Below, one piece after another: positions 37,130-50,728 of a stretch of 64,000 nt of DNA (its first letter is position 1; each line of letters starts with the position of its first letter). Origin of the DNA: Zonotrichia leucophrys gambelii (Eukaryota > Chordata > Aves > Passeriformes > Passerellidae); assembly GCF_028769735.1 (NCBI RefSeq), contig NC_088171.1, positions 127,985,533 to 128,049,532 on the forward strand, in the 5' to 3' direction. The notes under the pieces were generated by a model that saw only the letters and a list, made by a program, of their open reading frames with translations, ran no database searches and was not told where the DNA came from. The translations under genes and the position numbers were made by a program.

Positions 37130-40100
37130 AACTGTGTACCTACACATATACAATCACCTTTTCACTTACCTGTTAAGGCTAGTGGGGAAAGAATGTATTT
37201 AACTCCTAATTTGTAAATGACTGCATGATTCTGACCTGTTATTAATAGAGGTAGGCTTGATGTAAACTTCAAATTTGAGATATGGAACCAGAGGCAGACA
37301 CACTTAAAGGTCCATAATTGCTCAGAGTCAGGGATTAATTTGCTTATTAATTATTTCTCCAAGATCAAGTGGGCTAGGTAAATATATTAATCTTCAACAC
37401 CTTGTTCTCTAGAGGATATATGAAATCCTTCACCAATAATTTTAAATTTTCAAATTCACCTCTTAAAATAGATACATGGTTTGGCCCCAGAAGGCAGCTA
37501 ATGTAACATCATTTTATAATGAGGCTTTGGAAAACATTTGCACAACTGAGTACTTAAGAATTGTGTATAAACTGAGTATTTAAGAATATCTTTCATATTT
37601 TCATGCTGAAATGTATGCAAAAAAAAATTTCCATAATTACTGGAATCCTTAAACATCTGCGTGAGGATAATCCACTTTCTTTTAAGATTCAGGTAGATGT
37701 CAGAAATAGAAACCTGGCTGAGCTGTGCCTCCCTTTGATCCTTGTCATAGAGAGGATTCCTTTCATAGAAAAGATTTTGGTGTCTCTCTTTGGAAGCTAA
37801 TGACAAATTCCTCCTGGTCTTAGGGGCAGCAAGGCTTCACTCAGCACAGGCGGCGGCTCCTGACAGAGATGTGTCACCGAGTCAGAGCAGGGAAGGGATA
37901 GTCCAGCACCTTGGATCAGTGATGACTCTGGTGAGAGGATGAGTACTGAAATACCTTTGAGGGATCTGGGAGTTTTATTGTCATTGTTTGTAACTGGGTG
38001 TCAGTCAGTTAAGCTAGTAATTAGTTAGCAAACTATACCAAGCTTTTAAGGCCCATCTGGAGCAAAACATGTAAATGGAAAAGGGGGAAGCACATTTAGC
38101 CTTAAAATTATCACCAGGTTTACTACCATCAGTGCTGCATCTCATCTTTTTTATGGTTTTGCAGTCTAGGAAAGAATAACTGCTTGACTCTGGCTAGATG
38201 TATTTTAAATGTAATTACCTTGGTGGTTCAGCCCATCAGGCCTAAACCAGATTTAAGATGACAGAGCATAGCATAGAGTTGTTCTCCATGGCAACTGTAA
38301 ATATGAGTTATCTGTTGTAACTGTTCTCTGAATATACAGTTTTGAAGTGTTTATCCAAGCATATCTGGGATTTACTACCTGGAAAGGGGTAGAATAAGAG
38401 GGTGCAGAAGGCTATAAATAAGGAAGAACAAGCCCTGAGGGGTGTAATTGGGTAAAACTTTTCACCTCACAGCTTCTTCCACCTGCTTTTATGTGTGCTG
38501 TAGTTCAGTGTTCAGTGTATCCTACCTGTATGTACTACAAAGAAGGATGCAGTTCATCTTTAATGAAGTGCTATGGCAATCCTGAGGGAAGCTGATGCAG
38601 AAGATGCTCTTTCCCTGGGGAGGACTTTGGCTGCCAGGACTCTTTCAGAGCACAGCAGGAGAGTGGGAATAGCAATAGGAAATTTTGGAGAGTAGCTGCA
38701 GGTCCTGTGTATGCAGTTGAAGAGAACTTGGAAGAGTTGGTCTCAGTTTTGATTGTAGGGTTGAAGAATGCAGACAGTAACTGGGAGAACCAGATGCACA
38801 AGGACACAGCTCAAATGCCACACAGCTGTCTCAGGGCTATGTTCTTCCCACACTAAATGAGGACTTAGAGAAGAGTTTGGAACCTATCCTTTAATACATT
38901 GTTGACTGAGATATTTCGGTGGGACATTCACTTTGATGTGACAGAAAACTAAGGGCTGACTTGTTTCCCAGCTATAGCCTGTGATGGAGAACAGATGAAT
39001 GTCTGAGTTCCAGTGTTGCAGATGAAGATGTGACTGGTACCCAGTAGTATGTGCTTGACAAAATCCAGTCTAGAAACTGAAACCCAGAGACTTTCTTTCC
39101 TTTGTTATTTCTCTGTTATTGTTTGAATGGTGAGGACAAACAATTAACCAACAAATGCTGCAGGTGGTGTACTACCTTTATTGTTTTTAATAAATCTGAA
39201 CCACTTTGATCTACATGGTTTTAAGTGGTTGCTTATTCAAGGATATTCTATAGCCTTGTCCATCAGAAAAAAATATTATGGTCAGGGTTCACTCTATTGT
39301 ATGGAAGATTTTGTTGCTACTTAAAATACAGAAACAAACTAATATGCATCAAACAAGCATTGAATTTCCCACAGTGCTTGCCCTCAGTCTGGTGGGAAGA
39401 AGAAGAGACAGGAAAAAAGACACACAAACAAATACTGTGTGAACTAAAAATAGGATGTTCATAATAATTTTCAGCTGGTAGAGAAGGGGCTTGATGAATT
39501 CCCACAGAATTGGCAAATGACATACATCACCCATTCCCACAAGGTCAGTGGAATGTTTCATCCTAATTCCTCCCAAAATCCACCCAAGGAAGTAAAGCAT
39601 ATTTAGGGGGGGCAGAGGTATGGAAAATGTTTTTTTGCTGCCTGGTGAGATTTAGAGTAATTTCCTGCTCATAAACTTCCTCTACACAGCAAATCCTTTT
39701 CTTTCTGTGTGACTAGAAGATGCACATTGAGTCCAAAAAGAAAACCCAGTCAGGATGACTACCTTAAAAATGGTATCTGCACACTGATTTCAGAACTTCC
39801 TTGTACCTCATACTGTGACCTTAAATGTTGTCTCTTAAGGTTGTTTAGCGAGGTCATTTTCATTTTGCTATGGAGAACCCCTACTCCCTAGCTTCTCTGA
39901 AATCTTAGAGTCTGTATAAATATTTCTGTGGGGGTTTTAATATGTGCCTCTGTGGTGCTCAGTCTCCAGTTGTACCAGAATGCTGTTGTGTTGGAACAGT
40001 AAAGAAACACATGGACAAACATTCCCTTTCCAATACATTAGCTGCTTAAGTAGAAAAGTACTTTCATTTCATCTGACAAATGCAAAACTATGAATAGAAA

Positions 40101-41247
40101 CATGAATTGCATTGGCAAATACAAGAATTGACTTTAGGTGTTCCAGCTGTAAACGCAAGATTTTAATCACATGTCAATCTGGCCAATCTCTCTTCTAGTT
40201 GTGGGTTGTTCTTTCATTAAGTCTTTTCTTTATTGTTTTCTTTTTAATTTTTTGGCAGGTATTTTGTACAGTGGTTGCTGCAGAGTCTAAAAGATCACAC
40301 TTCCTTCAGTGTGATAAATTCATTGACCATAATTCTCCTGGTGTGACTGAGGAATGGGTCATTTACAAAGCTTGATAATGATAAGCAAATGCAAAAAGAG
40401 ACTTATAAACCAAAATTTATTATAGTCTGATCTTTCTAAAATATATACACATAATAAAATCTTCCTGAAATCAATGCTGTTGACCTAATGATCTAATGAT
40501 CAATGCTGTTGATCTAACACCAGTTTATCTCTAATATATGAGATTAATTGATACTTTAAGTATGGGAAGGGTGCTAATGTTCTCATTAGCAATTATATAA
40601 AAAGATCTCTTAGCACAGTTATAAACTACTGCTTTGTAGGATTTAAAAGCAGTTTGGAACTCTTAAGGACCATGCTATATATAGCTAATCTTTTCTGTGT
40701 GAGTGGAGAATGTGTTTCTATTGAAATGTATGTAAATTCGACACATCAGGTCAGTTCTAAAAAGGTAAAGAAAAAAGATTAGCAGTAACTAAATTGAATG
40801 AATTATGTACTTACTGACAAAGAACACTAGTATTTTCTAATCCCTTCTAAGACTTTTTCTCTATGTGCAAGATTATGGGTAGTTTTCCTGAATATAATAA
40901 TGTTTTCAAAGGTCCCTAAAGGCTGACACCTGAATCTTCTTACCTTTTACAAAGAAGAATTATTTCTTAAAATTATGGGGCATTATTAACACTTTCAAAC
41001 TGGTTCAGAAAGAGATTAGAAAGTTATACCCTACCAGATGGCAGTCAACATTTCTGAGAAAAAAAAATTGTCTCCAAAGAAAGCTAAGACTTTTGTGTGG
41101 GGTCAGTGTCTTTTTGTAAATCACCCCAGAATGGTCTTAGGTTGCCAACATTTTGGCTGGTAATTATAGTTAACTTCCTGTAGAAATTTACATTACATTC
41201 ACTTTCATATGGGTCAAAGAGTGATGAATCATATGCCCTTATAAAAA
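37130..41247. other. Anonymous sequence
   Basis: No gene or repeat family is recognised in these 4 kb. A partial tandem duplication lies at 40471-40517. Confidence 0.5.
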
Positions 41248-41403
41248 GTCCCTCTCCAGCTCTCTTGTACTTTCCTCTGGGCTCTGGAACACTGCTATAA
41301 GGGCAACCCTGCTCCTCCTCTGGCTGAACAACTCCAATTCCCTGAGCCTGTCTTCACGGGAGAGCTGCTCCACCCCTCTGATCATCTTCGTGGCTCTCCT
41401 TCA
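41248..41403 (-). mobile_element. CR1 LINE fragment (about 155 bp, no 3' end)
   Basis: The plus strand is reverse-complement CR1: CTCCTCTGGCTGAACAACTC, then CCTGAGCCTGTCTTCACGGG, then GAGCTGCTCCACCCCTCTGATC, then TTCGTGGCTCTCCTT. The 3' terminus is absent, so this is an internal remnant. Confidence 0.85.
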
Positions 41404-42245
41404 GTCTCACTCAATGCTGTTTCCCACTCACAAATTCTACTTTAAATCATGAAGCTATAATTATAAATACTTTAATACAGTTTTTTTTAATGATTTTTAT
41501 TTTTATTTCAAGGAGAAGACTAGAGAAAGGACCTCTTCTTGAATACATTTGATCCAAATTAAAATCTTTTGAACTGCACTAAAACTCTCTCTCTGAAATC
41601 AGTTCAACCTTTATGTGTTATGGATGGTTTCATGGATTTGTGCAAATGTTTTTGTGGCACTCCCTTACTCCATGGTCTGAGCTTCTGCTTGCCTGTACAT
41701 CTCTCTCATGATGCATTTTGGCATACTGTCATGGCAATCATGCACTGCAGAAAAGGCTGCCTAACTCTTAGGCAGAGGAGGGAGGGCTCTAGAATGACAG
41801 GTCTCATGAGGCACTTCAGCCTCACAGACTGCTGGATCTTTATGTGGCCTTCAATCAACTTTTTCTTCAATTGGTTCTAATGCAAGAAAATTAAATATGC
41901 TGATATGAAAATGCTGAAATTTTTCTTTTGGATTTGGAGAAAAAAAAATCTTTTCTGTTTTTTATTTCAAAACATTTCAAACAATTTCTCAGAATGTTTT
42001 GGTATTCAGTCTGTTTCTGGAACAAAAGTAACATCAAAATATTTGAGCTTAGAAAACATTTGAGTGAATGTTCGTGGGTGTCTCAGTCAATCCCTAAAAT
42101 GAAGAAAATATGCTGTCGAAGACAAATAAAAGGAAGAGGAGTTCCCAAAAGATGGTAGTGACACAGTGAAATGTTGTGTACATAAAGTAGATCAGGCTTT
42201 TATGTGAATGTCAGGGAACTGCTTGTCGTGTATGCAGTGGTGTTC
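41404..42245. other. Anonymous sequence
   Basis: Nothing supported; the open frame at 41569-41880 has no motif. Confidence 0.5.
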
Positions 42246-42790
42246 ATAGAATCACAGACCAAGCTGAGTCAGAAGGGACCTACAAGGATCATGGAAGTCC
42301 AACTCCTGGCCCTGCACAGCACCATCCCTAAGAATCACACCATGTGCCTGAGTGTATTTTCCAAATTTTTCTTGAACTCTGTCAGGCTTGAAGCCATGAT
42401 CACTTCCCTGGAGAGCCTGTTCCAGTGCCCAGCCATCCTCTGGGGAAAGAATAACTTCCTGATATCCAATCTCCCCTGACACAACTTCATGCCATTCCCT
42501 GGGGTTGTATTGTTGGTCACCAAATAGAAGGAATCCCTCCATTTCTCCTTGTCAGGAAGCTGTGGAGCACTGTGAGGTCTTCCCTCACTCTCCTCCAGGC
42601 TGAACAGTTCAAGTGACTTCTGATGCTCCTGATATGGCTTCCCCACAGGGCCCTTCACCATCCTCATGGTGCTCCTTTGGGTGCTCTCTAAGAGCTTTAT
42701 ATCCTTCTTAAATTGTGGTACCCAAAACTACACACAGGACTTGAGGTGAGGCTGCACTAGCACAGAGTAGAGCAGGATAGTAGTTGATGA
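42246..42790 (-). mobile_element. CR1 LINE fragment (about 545 bp), CR1-X-like
   Basis: Reverse-complement CR1 starts with ATAGAATCACAGACC and continues through GAGTCAGAAGGGACCTACAAGGATC. It then passes CAGGCTTGAAGCCATGATC, GAGAGCCTGTTCCAGTGCCC, a CTCCAGGCTGAAC block near 42594 and a GCACTAGCACAGAGTAGAGC block near 42754. Its 3' terminus (GAGTTGGACTT, then ATCCTTGTAGGTCCCTTC on the minus strand) differs from the other CR1 copies here and matches the tail of the SINE at 60345. The open frames at 42204-42667 on both strands are translations of this repeat. Confidence 0.9.
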
Positions 42791-45700
42791 GGCTGAATGA
42801 TTTAAAATGCTCTTTTCTTAGCCTTTTGTCTAGGAAGTGCTACTACTTGTTTTCTATTCCTCTGCATGAACAGAAATGTACCTCCATAGTTGTCATGAGT
42901 TAAGCTATTATTTTATTTAGTTGAGTTTCTTGAGAATTTTTTTTTACTAGTTTATTTGGTATTTTATTTGACCAGAGGGATCAATTGAAAATAACTGGCT
43001 AATGTTTCTCATGAATTTTGACTATGGGAAACTCCGTAGATGGACCGATATCTAAAAAACACTTTGGTTTATGGCTTATTATGGAAATGAAATCATGCTG
43101 CCTTTGTGCAAGCATATACAGATGTGCATACCCTTCTTAATCACTTTTAAGCTCATTGTCCTTGCAGAAATCAGCCCTCAGAGACAATTGCACTCTGTGA
43201 AAACAGATGATTGTTTAGGGAAAGAAGATATCATACGTGCCCTCAAGAAAAGATGTTGGGTGAGCTCATCCTTTTTTAAGCACTAGGAAATCAGCAGCAG
43301 AAGGATGATACACAAATGAGCTGGCTTTAGAAGTTTCAGGGGAGCTTGCACCTTTCTAGAGAAGTACAACAGAAGTAACTTACAAGTTGTAGAAATCAGG
43401 CAAAGTTCATTTTAGTATTTGTAATGTTTGAAGAGAAAATATCCATGTACTACCATGGTAGTCATTCATTCATTCAAAGTGGAAAGTTTCTAAACCTGAA
43501 TTAAGGATCAGACAGAGAAAAGTTTTTCAGTGAGATGTTTGTATTCGTGCAGTTCTTCAAAGTGATTCCTGTCTGGTAAGTGTCAAGGGAAGAAAAGAAA
43601 CTAAAAATACAAGTTAAGTATAGCTAATGTATTTCTCTCTGTTCTGCCATGTAGCTATCTCAGTAAATGATCAAGGGATGCTCTGGTCTCTCTTTATATC
43701 ACAGTGCTGTGCTTGGCACAGGGCTTCTACAGAAAGATGTTGGATAGGAAGAGGCTTATCAACTGTACTTTGTTCCCTTTTTGTTTTGACATCCTGCTAT
43801 CAAGAAGGTCTTCTGAGGAAAAAGAGATGAGATTGTTAGATAATTCATCTAGGTCAGACTGGTATTAAATAGAAACAAGTAAAATTCTTGAAGTATGGAG
43901 TTAAAATTCTGTGACATTTCCATTCAAAACTTTGCTTTGTTTCAGAACTGGAAGTCATTTTAGTGTCTTTTTAATACAAAGACCAGGGAGGAGAAGTTCC
44001 AGAAGGACCAAAATCCCTTCTTTAGGAACAATGCTATGCCATAAAAACTGTGCTAATTAAATTTGCATATTCTGCAAAGAGAGCTAAAATGAATTACCAA
44101 GTGATGGATGTTGCTTAGTCAAATGTCACTTTGACTTTAATGTAAATGTTCAGCAGAAAGCTTTTTCATGAGATTTAGATTTCTTTCTAAAAGTCATGCT
44201 TCATCCACCTTCTGTGGAGGGAGGAGAATTCAGGTTGAATATGTGAGATCGATAGAGCTGACTTGTTATTATCTCAGTCCAAAAGCCACCAATATTGAAA
44301 GCTGGTCTCCCTCTATACCTCTAACTGACCCTAAAACCCAGCCAAAGTAAACACTGAATCTGTGAGGAGGTCCCAGGCAAAATTTGGATGCCACAGTTTA
44401 TGTACAATGTCTAAACTTTTCCTTCTATAGTTGACAATGTCTTAGATTTATCTCTATTATACTGCTGTCAGCACTCATCGATTTTGCACACTCTAGCTTG
44501 ACGGACCATTTAATTAACATTAATCTGTTTTGGATATACAGCCTGCATAGGTAAGATGTGTACCCTGTTCCTTGTTAAGTGCTATTTTTATATAATTAAC
44601 TGTTGATAGCCTATGCCTCATTTACAGATAAGCTCCTTATGAATTTCCTGTAGTGTGACAATTTGTTTTGTTTTGTTTTTCATTTTGAGTTTTTTTTGTT
44701 GTTTTTAATGCAAGGTCATTGGCAAAGTTGCAGGTATAATTTCTTACTGTAAAGCCTGACTTCTTAGACCATACTGGTAAGTGGATTATACAGCTGGTTC
44801 TTGAAAATAGGCCTTTGAATCATTTGCCATCTGGTTACTTTGAAGTTTATGGAAAATGGATTTGGTGTCATTCTCCAGATGTCCAACCTCTTTTGCCATT
44901 TATGTTAATTGACCCAGTTTGTTGGCCAAGTTCAAAGAAGGAGCAAAAAGTTAATATATTGTAGAGATCAAATTTCTCTGTCTCATAGAAATGACTGAAA
45001 GGCTGGCAGGATGGGTCAGGAGGGCTGGCACTCCTAATTTACTTTCCAAGAGGAAAGGACTTCTTGAAATAGTCAGGGAATTTCTAGAAAATCTGAATGA
45101 GACTTCTTGTCTTATTTAAAGAAAAGCTTTCATTCCCAGTGGGTATGGTGTTTATTAGAACAGTGAAAATATACATTCAAGATGAGCAACCAACACTAGC
45201 CAAGCTGAAAATTATTATGAGGGGTCCCTTAGGAGTAGCTTGTTATAATTTTTTTGTCCTATAGTCAAGGTTAGGAGAGAAGAAATAAAGGTTCATTTCA
45301 AGTATTTTAGGTACATCTGAAATAAAATATTGTCTACCTTCTCAATGTAGGTATCAAACTACAGAACCATGCTATGTAATTTCAATAATTCTTATGGAAG
45401 AGGGGAATATAATGACTGAGAATTGTAGAAGGTGAACTTACTGACTGTAAAGAACACTAATATTAGAAATATTATAAGATTTGTGGTATGTCTTCTTCTT
45501 AAAAAGGCTATTCTCTCAAGTCACTGAAGCAAAAAAATTACTCCAAGTTGTGATTTTTTGATTCTAAGATTAACCAGGATCCAAGAATTTTCTAAGACAA
45601 CTTCAGACATGGGAACTTCACTGTATCTGGGGTGCTGCTTACAACATTGGCTATGCAGGCCATATCTTTATACAGGTAGTCATGGAAATCAATAATGAGA

Positions 45701-46645
45701 GGAAGCTGAAAAACCACCACATCAAAGCTGGAACTTCAGGTAAGCAAGTACCAGATTTACCTTACTCCAAAGGTAAATCATTAGCTTTGCCTCAGGACCT
45801 GCTTTCTGCTTTTTAAAAGGATTTTCTAGGCAGACCGGTGATACACATCTTAATCACTGCTTTTTTGAAAGACTGATTATTACACGAAGACCTGTGATCC
45901 ATATGGTAATCAGTTTCCAAATTTTGGATGCTGTTCAAGGCAAAGATGTAATGCCAGATCTAGATCTAAAATCTCTTGGTATTTCACTGTTATTGTTTGG
46001 TTTCTACAGGCAAAGACTCCATTGAGAGAAAGAAAACAGATGAACAAGTGCTACATGCCTTAATTCTGTCCTGAGAATTGGTAACAGCCATGTCAGCAGA
46101 AATACTGTTTTGCTGCTGTAAGTGAGGCTGTCCATGCTGGCTGCACTGACTGGAGATATTATTGTACCCCAGCTGCTCATTGTAATCCTGTCCCCATCCA
46201 CAGCTTTTCAAAGGAAGATAATCATGCCACCACTTCTGGGCCATCTGGGTGAACTGAAACCAGAGACCTGGGTGCACTGAATCCACTGGCCATGTTGACA
46301 GCAAGTGTAAAAGGGAAGCATCCCCCTGATATTCCTACCTGCAAAACAGGGATGGCAACAGCTCCCAGCAAAGAGTAGGCAACCAAGAACTGAGAATGCA
46401 GTAGCACACTCAGCTTGTAAGGCTGTCAAAAAGCTTATTTTAGGATGGTGTGCTGCTATGGTTCTTAGAGAACAGGAAGGTTTTTCTAGTGAAAACAGGT
46501 TTAAATTATTCCATAGACATTAGTGTGAAAGAATATGTTCAAAAAACCTGCATATAATGAATATGCAAAAGGTTGTGCTGACACATTTAACTTTGGCTGG
46601 TTTTGCAGTCTCTATGTATCCTGAGGATAGCTTTTATATGGAATA
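42791..46645. other. Anonymous sequence
   Basis: No supported gene. A perfect 14-bp palindrome lies at 43449-43462, and a diverged 28-bp direct repeat at 45830-45857 and 45885-45913. Minus-strand open frames at 45990-46429 (up to 104 codons) overlap in several frames and match no family I know. Confidence 0.45.
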
Positions 46646-46700
46646 TATGTGTGTGTATGTGTATATATATATATATATATATATACATATACAGACACAT
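46646..46700 (+). repeat. (TG)n / (TA)n / CA microsatellite
   Basis: A compound dinucleotide repeat: TG-rich first, then a run of TA units, then CATA and CACA variants. It is likely to be length-polymorphic. Confidence 0.9.
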
Positions 46701-48972
46701 ACAGTATTAAACATAATCCAATGCTTTTCCTATATAAAATACCATAAAAAATCTTGGCTTCTTGTGATGACAAATAGCAAGAAAACTCTCAGAGCTAATG
46801 CATTTAAATTGACTGATATAAAATGGAGGCTTTTTTTTAAAAGGCTCTGAACATTTTCAGCAGTGCAGACACTCTAATTCATGTTCTGTGCTTAACTAAT
46901 GGCAGCTGTATTCTCCAAAATTGTACATTTAGTCCTGTCTTCCCATATGCTCTAACAGCTAACCAACAAAAGCTCTCAGGAGTTAAAAAAATCTTTCTGA
47001 GCTCAGGGCATAAAAGGTTTTTACACTGATATTTTGTTGCAGGTCTTTTATAAATCAATTTATCAAAGCAAGAAGCAAATCTAAATTTTTAATTCTAACT
47101 ATGCATGCGATAATTATTAATAAACTGATGGACCGCAGTTGAGTGTTCATGATGTACTAAATATTAGTTCTGCAGATGTCTCATTTACTTTGCTTTCAAG
47201 ATTCAGATACCAGTATAAGTCATTAAAACAACCATTTTTAATTAATGATAAATTATTTTATTGGAGCCCTAATCTTCTAGAGAACTGATACTTAACATTA
47301 CTGATGCTAACAAACAGACTAGTCAGAAGTTTCACTGACCACAGTTTTACTTATACAATTAAGTTTCAAGTAGCCAGGTTTGAAAATAATGTGCCAAATT
47401 TAACCATAGTTTGGAGTGTCATGTCTAGGGGATCATCCTAAAGACAGATGTTTTTAAAAAATATTAAAAATTGGCAGAAATTCCCATACCAAAGGGAGAG
47501 GAAGAAATCTCCCCTTTTCCCAGAGCCAGCAATTAGTAGGAACTATATTTACTGCAGTATTTACTGTGCAAAGATGTGTATTGGCACATGGTGTTTTACT
47601 CTCATGGTACTAAAAAATTCCAAGAAACTAGCTTGCAATGCAAACAGAAAAATTATGTCAATAACTAAAAAACTAACCAAACAAAAAACTCCCCACCAAA
47701 GCAAAACAAATAAACCAATGCATTTGGCTGTCTGTATTTTAGATTTACAGATTTCCTTCCACATCAATGAATAGTCTCCAGCTATGGAGCAACCCTTTAT
47801 CACTATGTGGCCCTTTGTGCCTGAAGAAGACAGTCAGTGTCTCATAGGCTGACTCTGTGTTCAGTGGGGCTGTCTCATCCTTCTTGATGTTCACAGGAGT
47901 TCTGTGACATGCAGAGCATGTACAGTGCATTTACTATTTTATCACTTGGACCATCCATGAAAATGTTAGATCAGACTGACCAGTCTTTTACCACCACTCT
48001 GCATTTGGTTTTAGAGGAATTTGAGCGTTGTCCCTGCACCAGGGCCATCAGTTGTGGCACTGCCTCATGCTGTTGGATCATCTAAAACCTAGACTGCGGT
48101 TATCCTTGGGGCACTGGAACACCTCTTCATTGTTTGCAGCTGGACTGTTACTGTTTTCTTCTTTGTTAATCACTTCGTCTTTTGGCCAAGGGAAACTCTT
48201 GATAGACAGTCTTTAGGGTTAGGATTAAGATCTGTGCTGCCAAATGCAGAGGATGTGATCTGTTTGTTGTGTAAGAGCATTAAGAGAAGCATCAGCCTGA
48301 AATCACTTTGGGGCAAAAAGTTATAGTACAGATGATTTTGTCATCAAAGGGCTTTCATGTGTCAGTTGTTCACCCAGAAAGATTTTGGGGACTGTAAAAA
48401 AGGTCAAGTCTGTGCCTACCCCAGACATTTGATAGCCTTGCTCACAGTCTAGGGTGTCCTGATTTGCCCCCAAATTCTACTGCAGTGCTGCAGCTTGACA
48501 CATGTTGTGGGAAGCAGTCAGTCTCTCTAGAAGATAAGTCTCTCAGTCTCATAAATGTCCTCCCCCTTTGACGTGCAGCTGTCTTCCAGCACTTTGACCC
48601 TCTGCAGAACTAACTGCAGAATTTCAAATCCTTTTGAGCCTTATGGACTGGGAGACTGAAATGTTAATTGTTAATGACTCAAACAATCAGCCATTTGCAA
48701 AAGCAACGGTGTGTTTTGGTGAGGCCAGATTTGCCTTCCCAACAAAAGCCAGGGAGGAGAGGTTTTTGTGTGTGGTGGCAAAATCTCTGATCCACATAAG
48801 ATGGGGGGGATGAGTACTCATCACCAGGAGATGACCACAAAAACCAACCTTTGTTTAGTAACAAGCTGGGGTTTGAGCCACATAAGGGAGAGAGCCAATA
48901 AGAAACAGATTCTACTTGGTAGGATAATGCATTTTATCAAGCCAATTTCCTCCCTTACACAACTGTCTCAGT
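46701..48972. other. Anonymous sequence
   Basis: No supported gene or repeat. The last few hundred bases may include upstream internal sequence of the LTR element that follows. Confidence 0.4.
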
Positions 48973-49696
48973 TGTAAAACTTCCTCCCTCCCAGGAAGTA
49001 CCAAGACATTCTCATGTATGCCTGAAGTTATTCATCCCTTCTGATGAGGCATAACTGGCTCAACTATGCTGGCTGGTGTGAGAGACAGTTGTCATGTCGT
49101 AGAAGGTGTCATGTACCATCAAAGGTCCCCAAAGTGCCCCCAGACACATCTCTGAGGCTTTCCACCTCAGAGAACTGTGCATAATCCAGTGTTGCAAGAG
49201 ATCTACAGAGTTACATCAGGCAGTGTAAAACTGCCCCCTCGGGGGAGGTACCTTGACATTCCCACATAAACCCGAATTTATATTAACCCATTGAAGTCTG
49301 TGTTTCATGGGCCTCCCCTACTCTGATGGATCAAGATTTTAATGACCAATTCAACCAGTGGACATCAAAATTGAAATGGTCAAGTCTTATTTCTGGATCC
49401 ACACGTGGTGATATTTTCCTCTCCACAATCTACTCCTATCCTTTCTTTTTCTTTCTTTTCCTTATATATTTTCATGAGTGATATCTTTATACTTCTATAT
49501 TGTTACATTACTATAGAGAATAATAGCCAAAATGGCTACATACCTCCTTTCTATTGCAACCAAATTGTTCCAAAATAAACCCTACACACATATATTTAAA
49601 CACTGATCATTCACTGTTGTTTCACTGTAATCCACCCCACGGGAATCTATTAAAAAGAACTTCAGTTACCCTCACCTTCAGGGACAGGTCATAACA
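48973..49696 (+). mobile_element. LTR element, plus strand, with duplicated LTR start
   Basis: The most LTR-like part is 49224-49696. It begins TGTAAAACTGCC and ends GGTCATAACA, so it has TG...CA ends and about 473 bp. It carries GTGGTGATATTTTCC, a pyrimidine-rich stretch and AATAAA at 49574-49579. A second, diverged copy of the LTR start (TGTAAAACTTCC, then GAAGTACCAAGACATTC) lies 251 bp upstream at 48973. The segment 48973-49223 resembles sequence beside the minus-strand element at 50.7-51.6 kb (shared GGTGTCAT, then CCATCAAAG, then CCCAAAGTG), so it may be internal 3' sequence or part of an older LTR. The TG...TAACA ends suggest an ERVL-like family. No retroviral frame is intact. Confidence 0.55.
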
Positions 49697-50728
49697 CTGA
49701 GTCTGTAATTTTAACAACTGTAAGTATTGGGAGTCCAATTCCCTTTCCTCGCCTGTGTCATTACTCTAGCACGATGCCAATGAAAGGCTTCTGGCTGCTG
49801 AAATTGGGAGCTGCATTTAAAAACAGTCAGTGATGAATCTAACATATGTTTTTATCTGCAAGCATTTATTAGGGCTGAGCTGGTAAAGAGGGACATGGGA
49901 CTAAGCAAGGTAAGAGGGGAAATAGAAATTAATGGGTGCTAGGAAAAAGCAAAAGGACAAAAAGTAGCCTGAGAGAAAAAAAGATGATGGAAACAAAAGA
50001 ATCATTGCTGAAACAGAAGGATGCTTCAAAGTGAACTCACAGACATGGTAGCACACTGGGGAAAAAAGATGTACAGAAAAGGAGGGAAATTAATAATGTA
50101 TTGCTCCATTGAGCTTCAATTCTGAAGTGGATGCTGGAATTATTACTGCAATTTTAAAGTTTTCCAACTGAATTGGAATCAAGCTCTCACTTCACCCTTC
50201 ACATCCTATTAGGCAGTTCTTAGATCATAGCTTATAGGTGCTCATAATCTCCCATCCTGACTATGGTGGCCTTCGTGCAGTTTGACCTCCTTGAGCCTTG
50301 TTTTCCCCCTGGCACAGACTAAATGCAGCCAGCTCTGCATCCATCTGCAGCTGACCTCCCTTTTCGTCCTATCACTCTTAATTTTTCTTTATGAAACCTT
50401 TCTAACAATTTCTGTGTTTACCTTCTTTTTGCATCATCCCATTCACGGCATTTACGACAAAGGGTTCCAGGTACAACGCCTGTCCCATTTTATACCATAC
50501 TGCCCTCTATAACTTGAATCTCACTTAAGTCCAGAAAATTATATAATCAAAGACTGTTTCATGAACCAGAAGCTACTACTTAACAGAAGTAAATTTTCCT
50601 GTCAAGCTCAGGCACCAAAATGCAGCCTATTGTAAACTGCATCCTTTCAATTACTGTTCATTAATTTTATGCTTTTTGTGACAAGTTTTGCATTTTCTCC
50701 ACTTGTTGGAAAATACATACTGTATGGG
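49697..50728. other. Spacer between two inverted LTR elements
   Basis: No gene or repeat is recognised in this 1-kb stretch. Confidence 0.45.

Noticed and set aside
36816..37202. 128-codon plus-strand open frame
   Set aside because: It is antisense to the TATA-bearing LTR.
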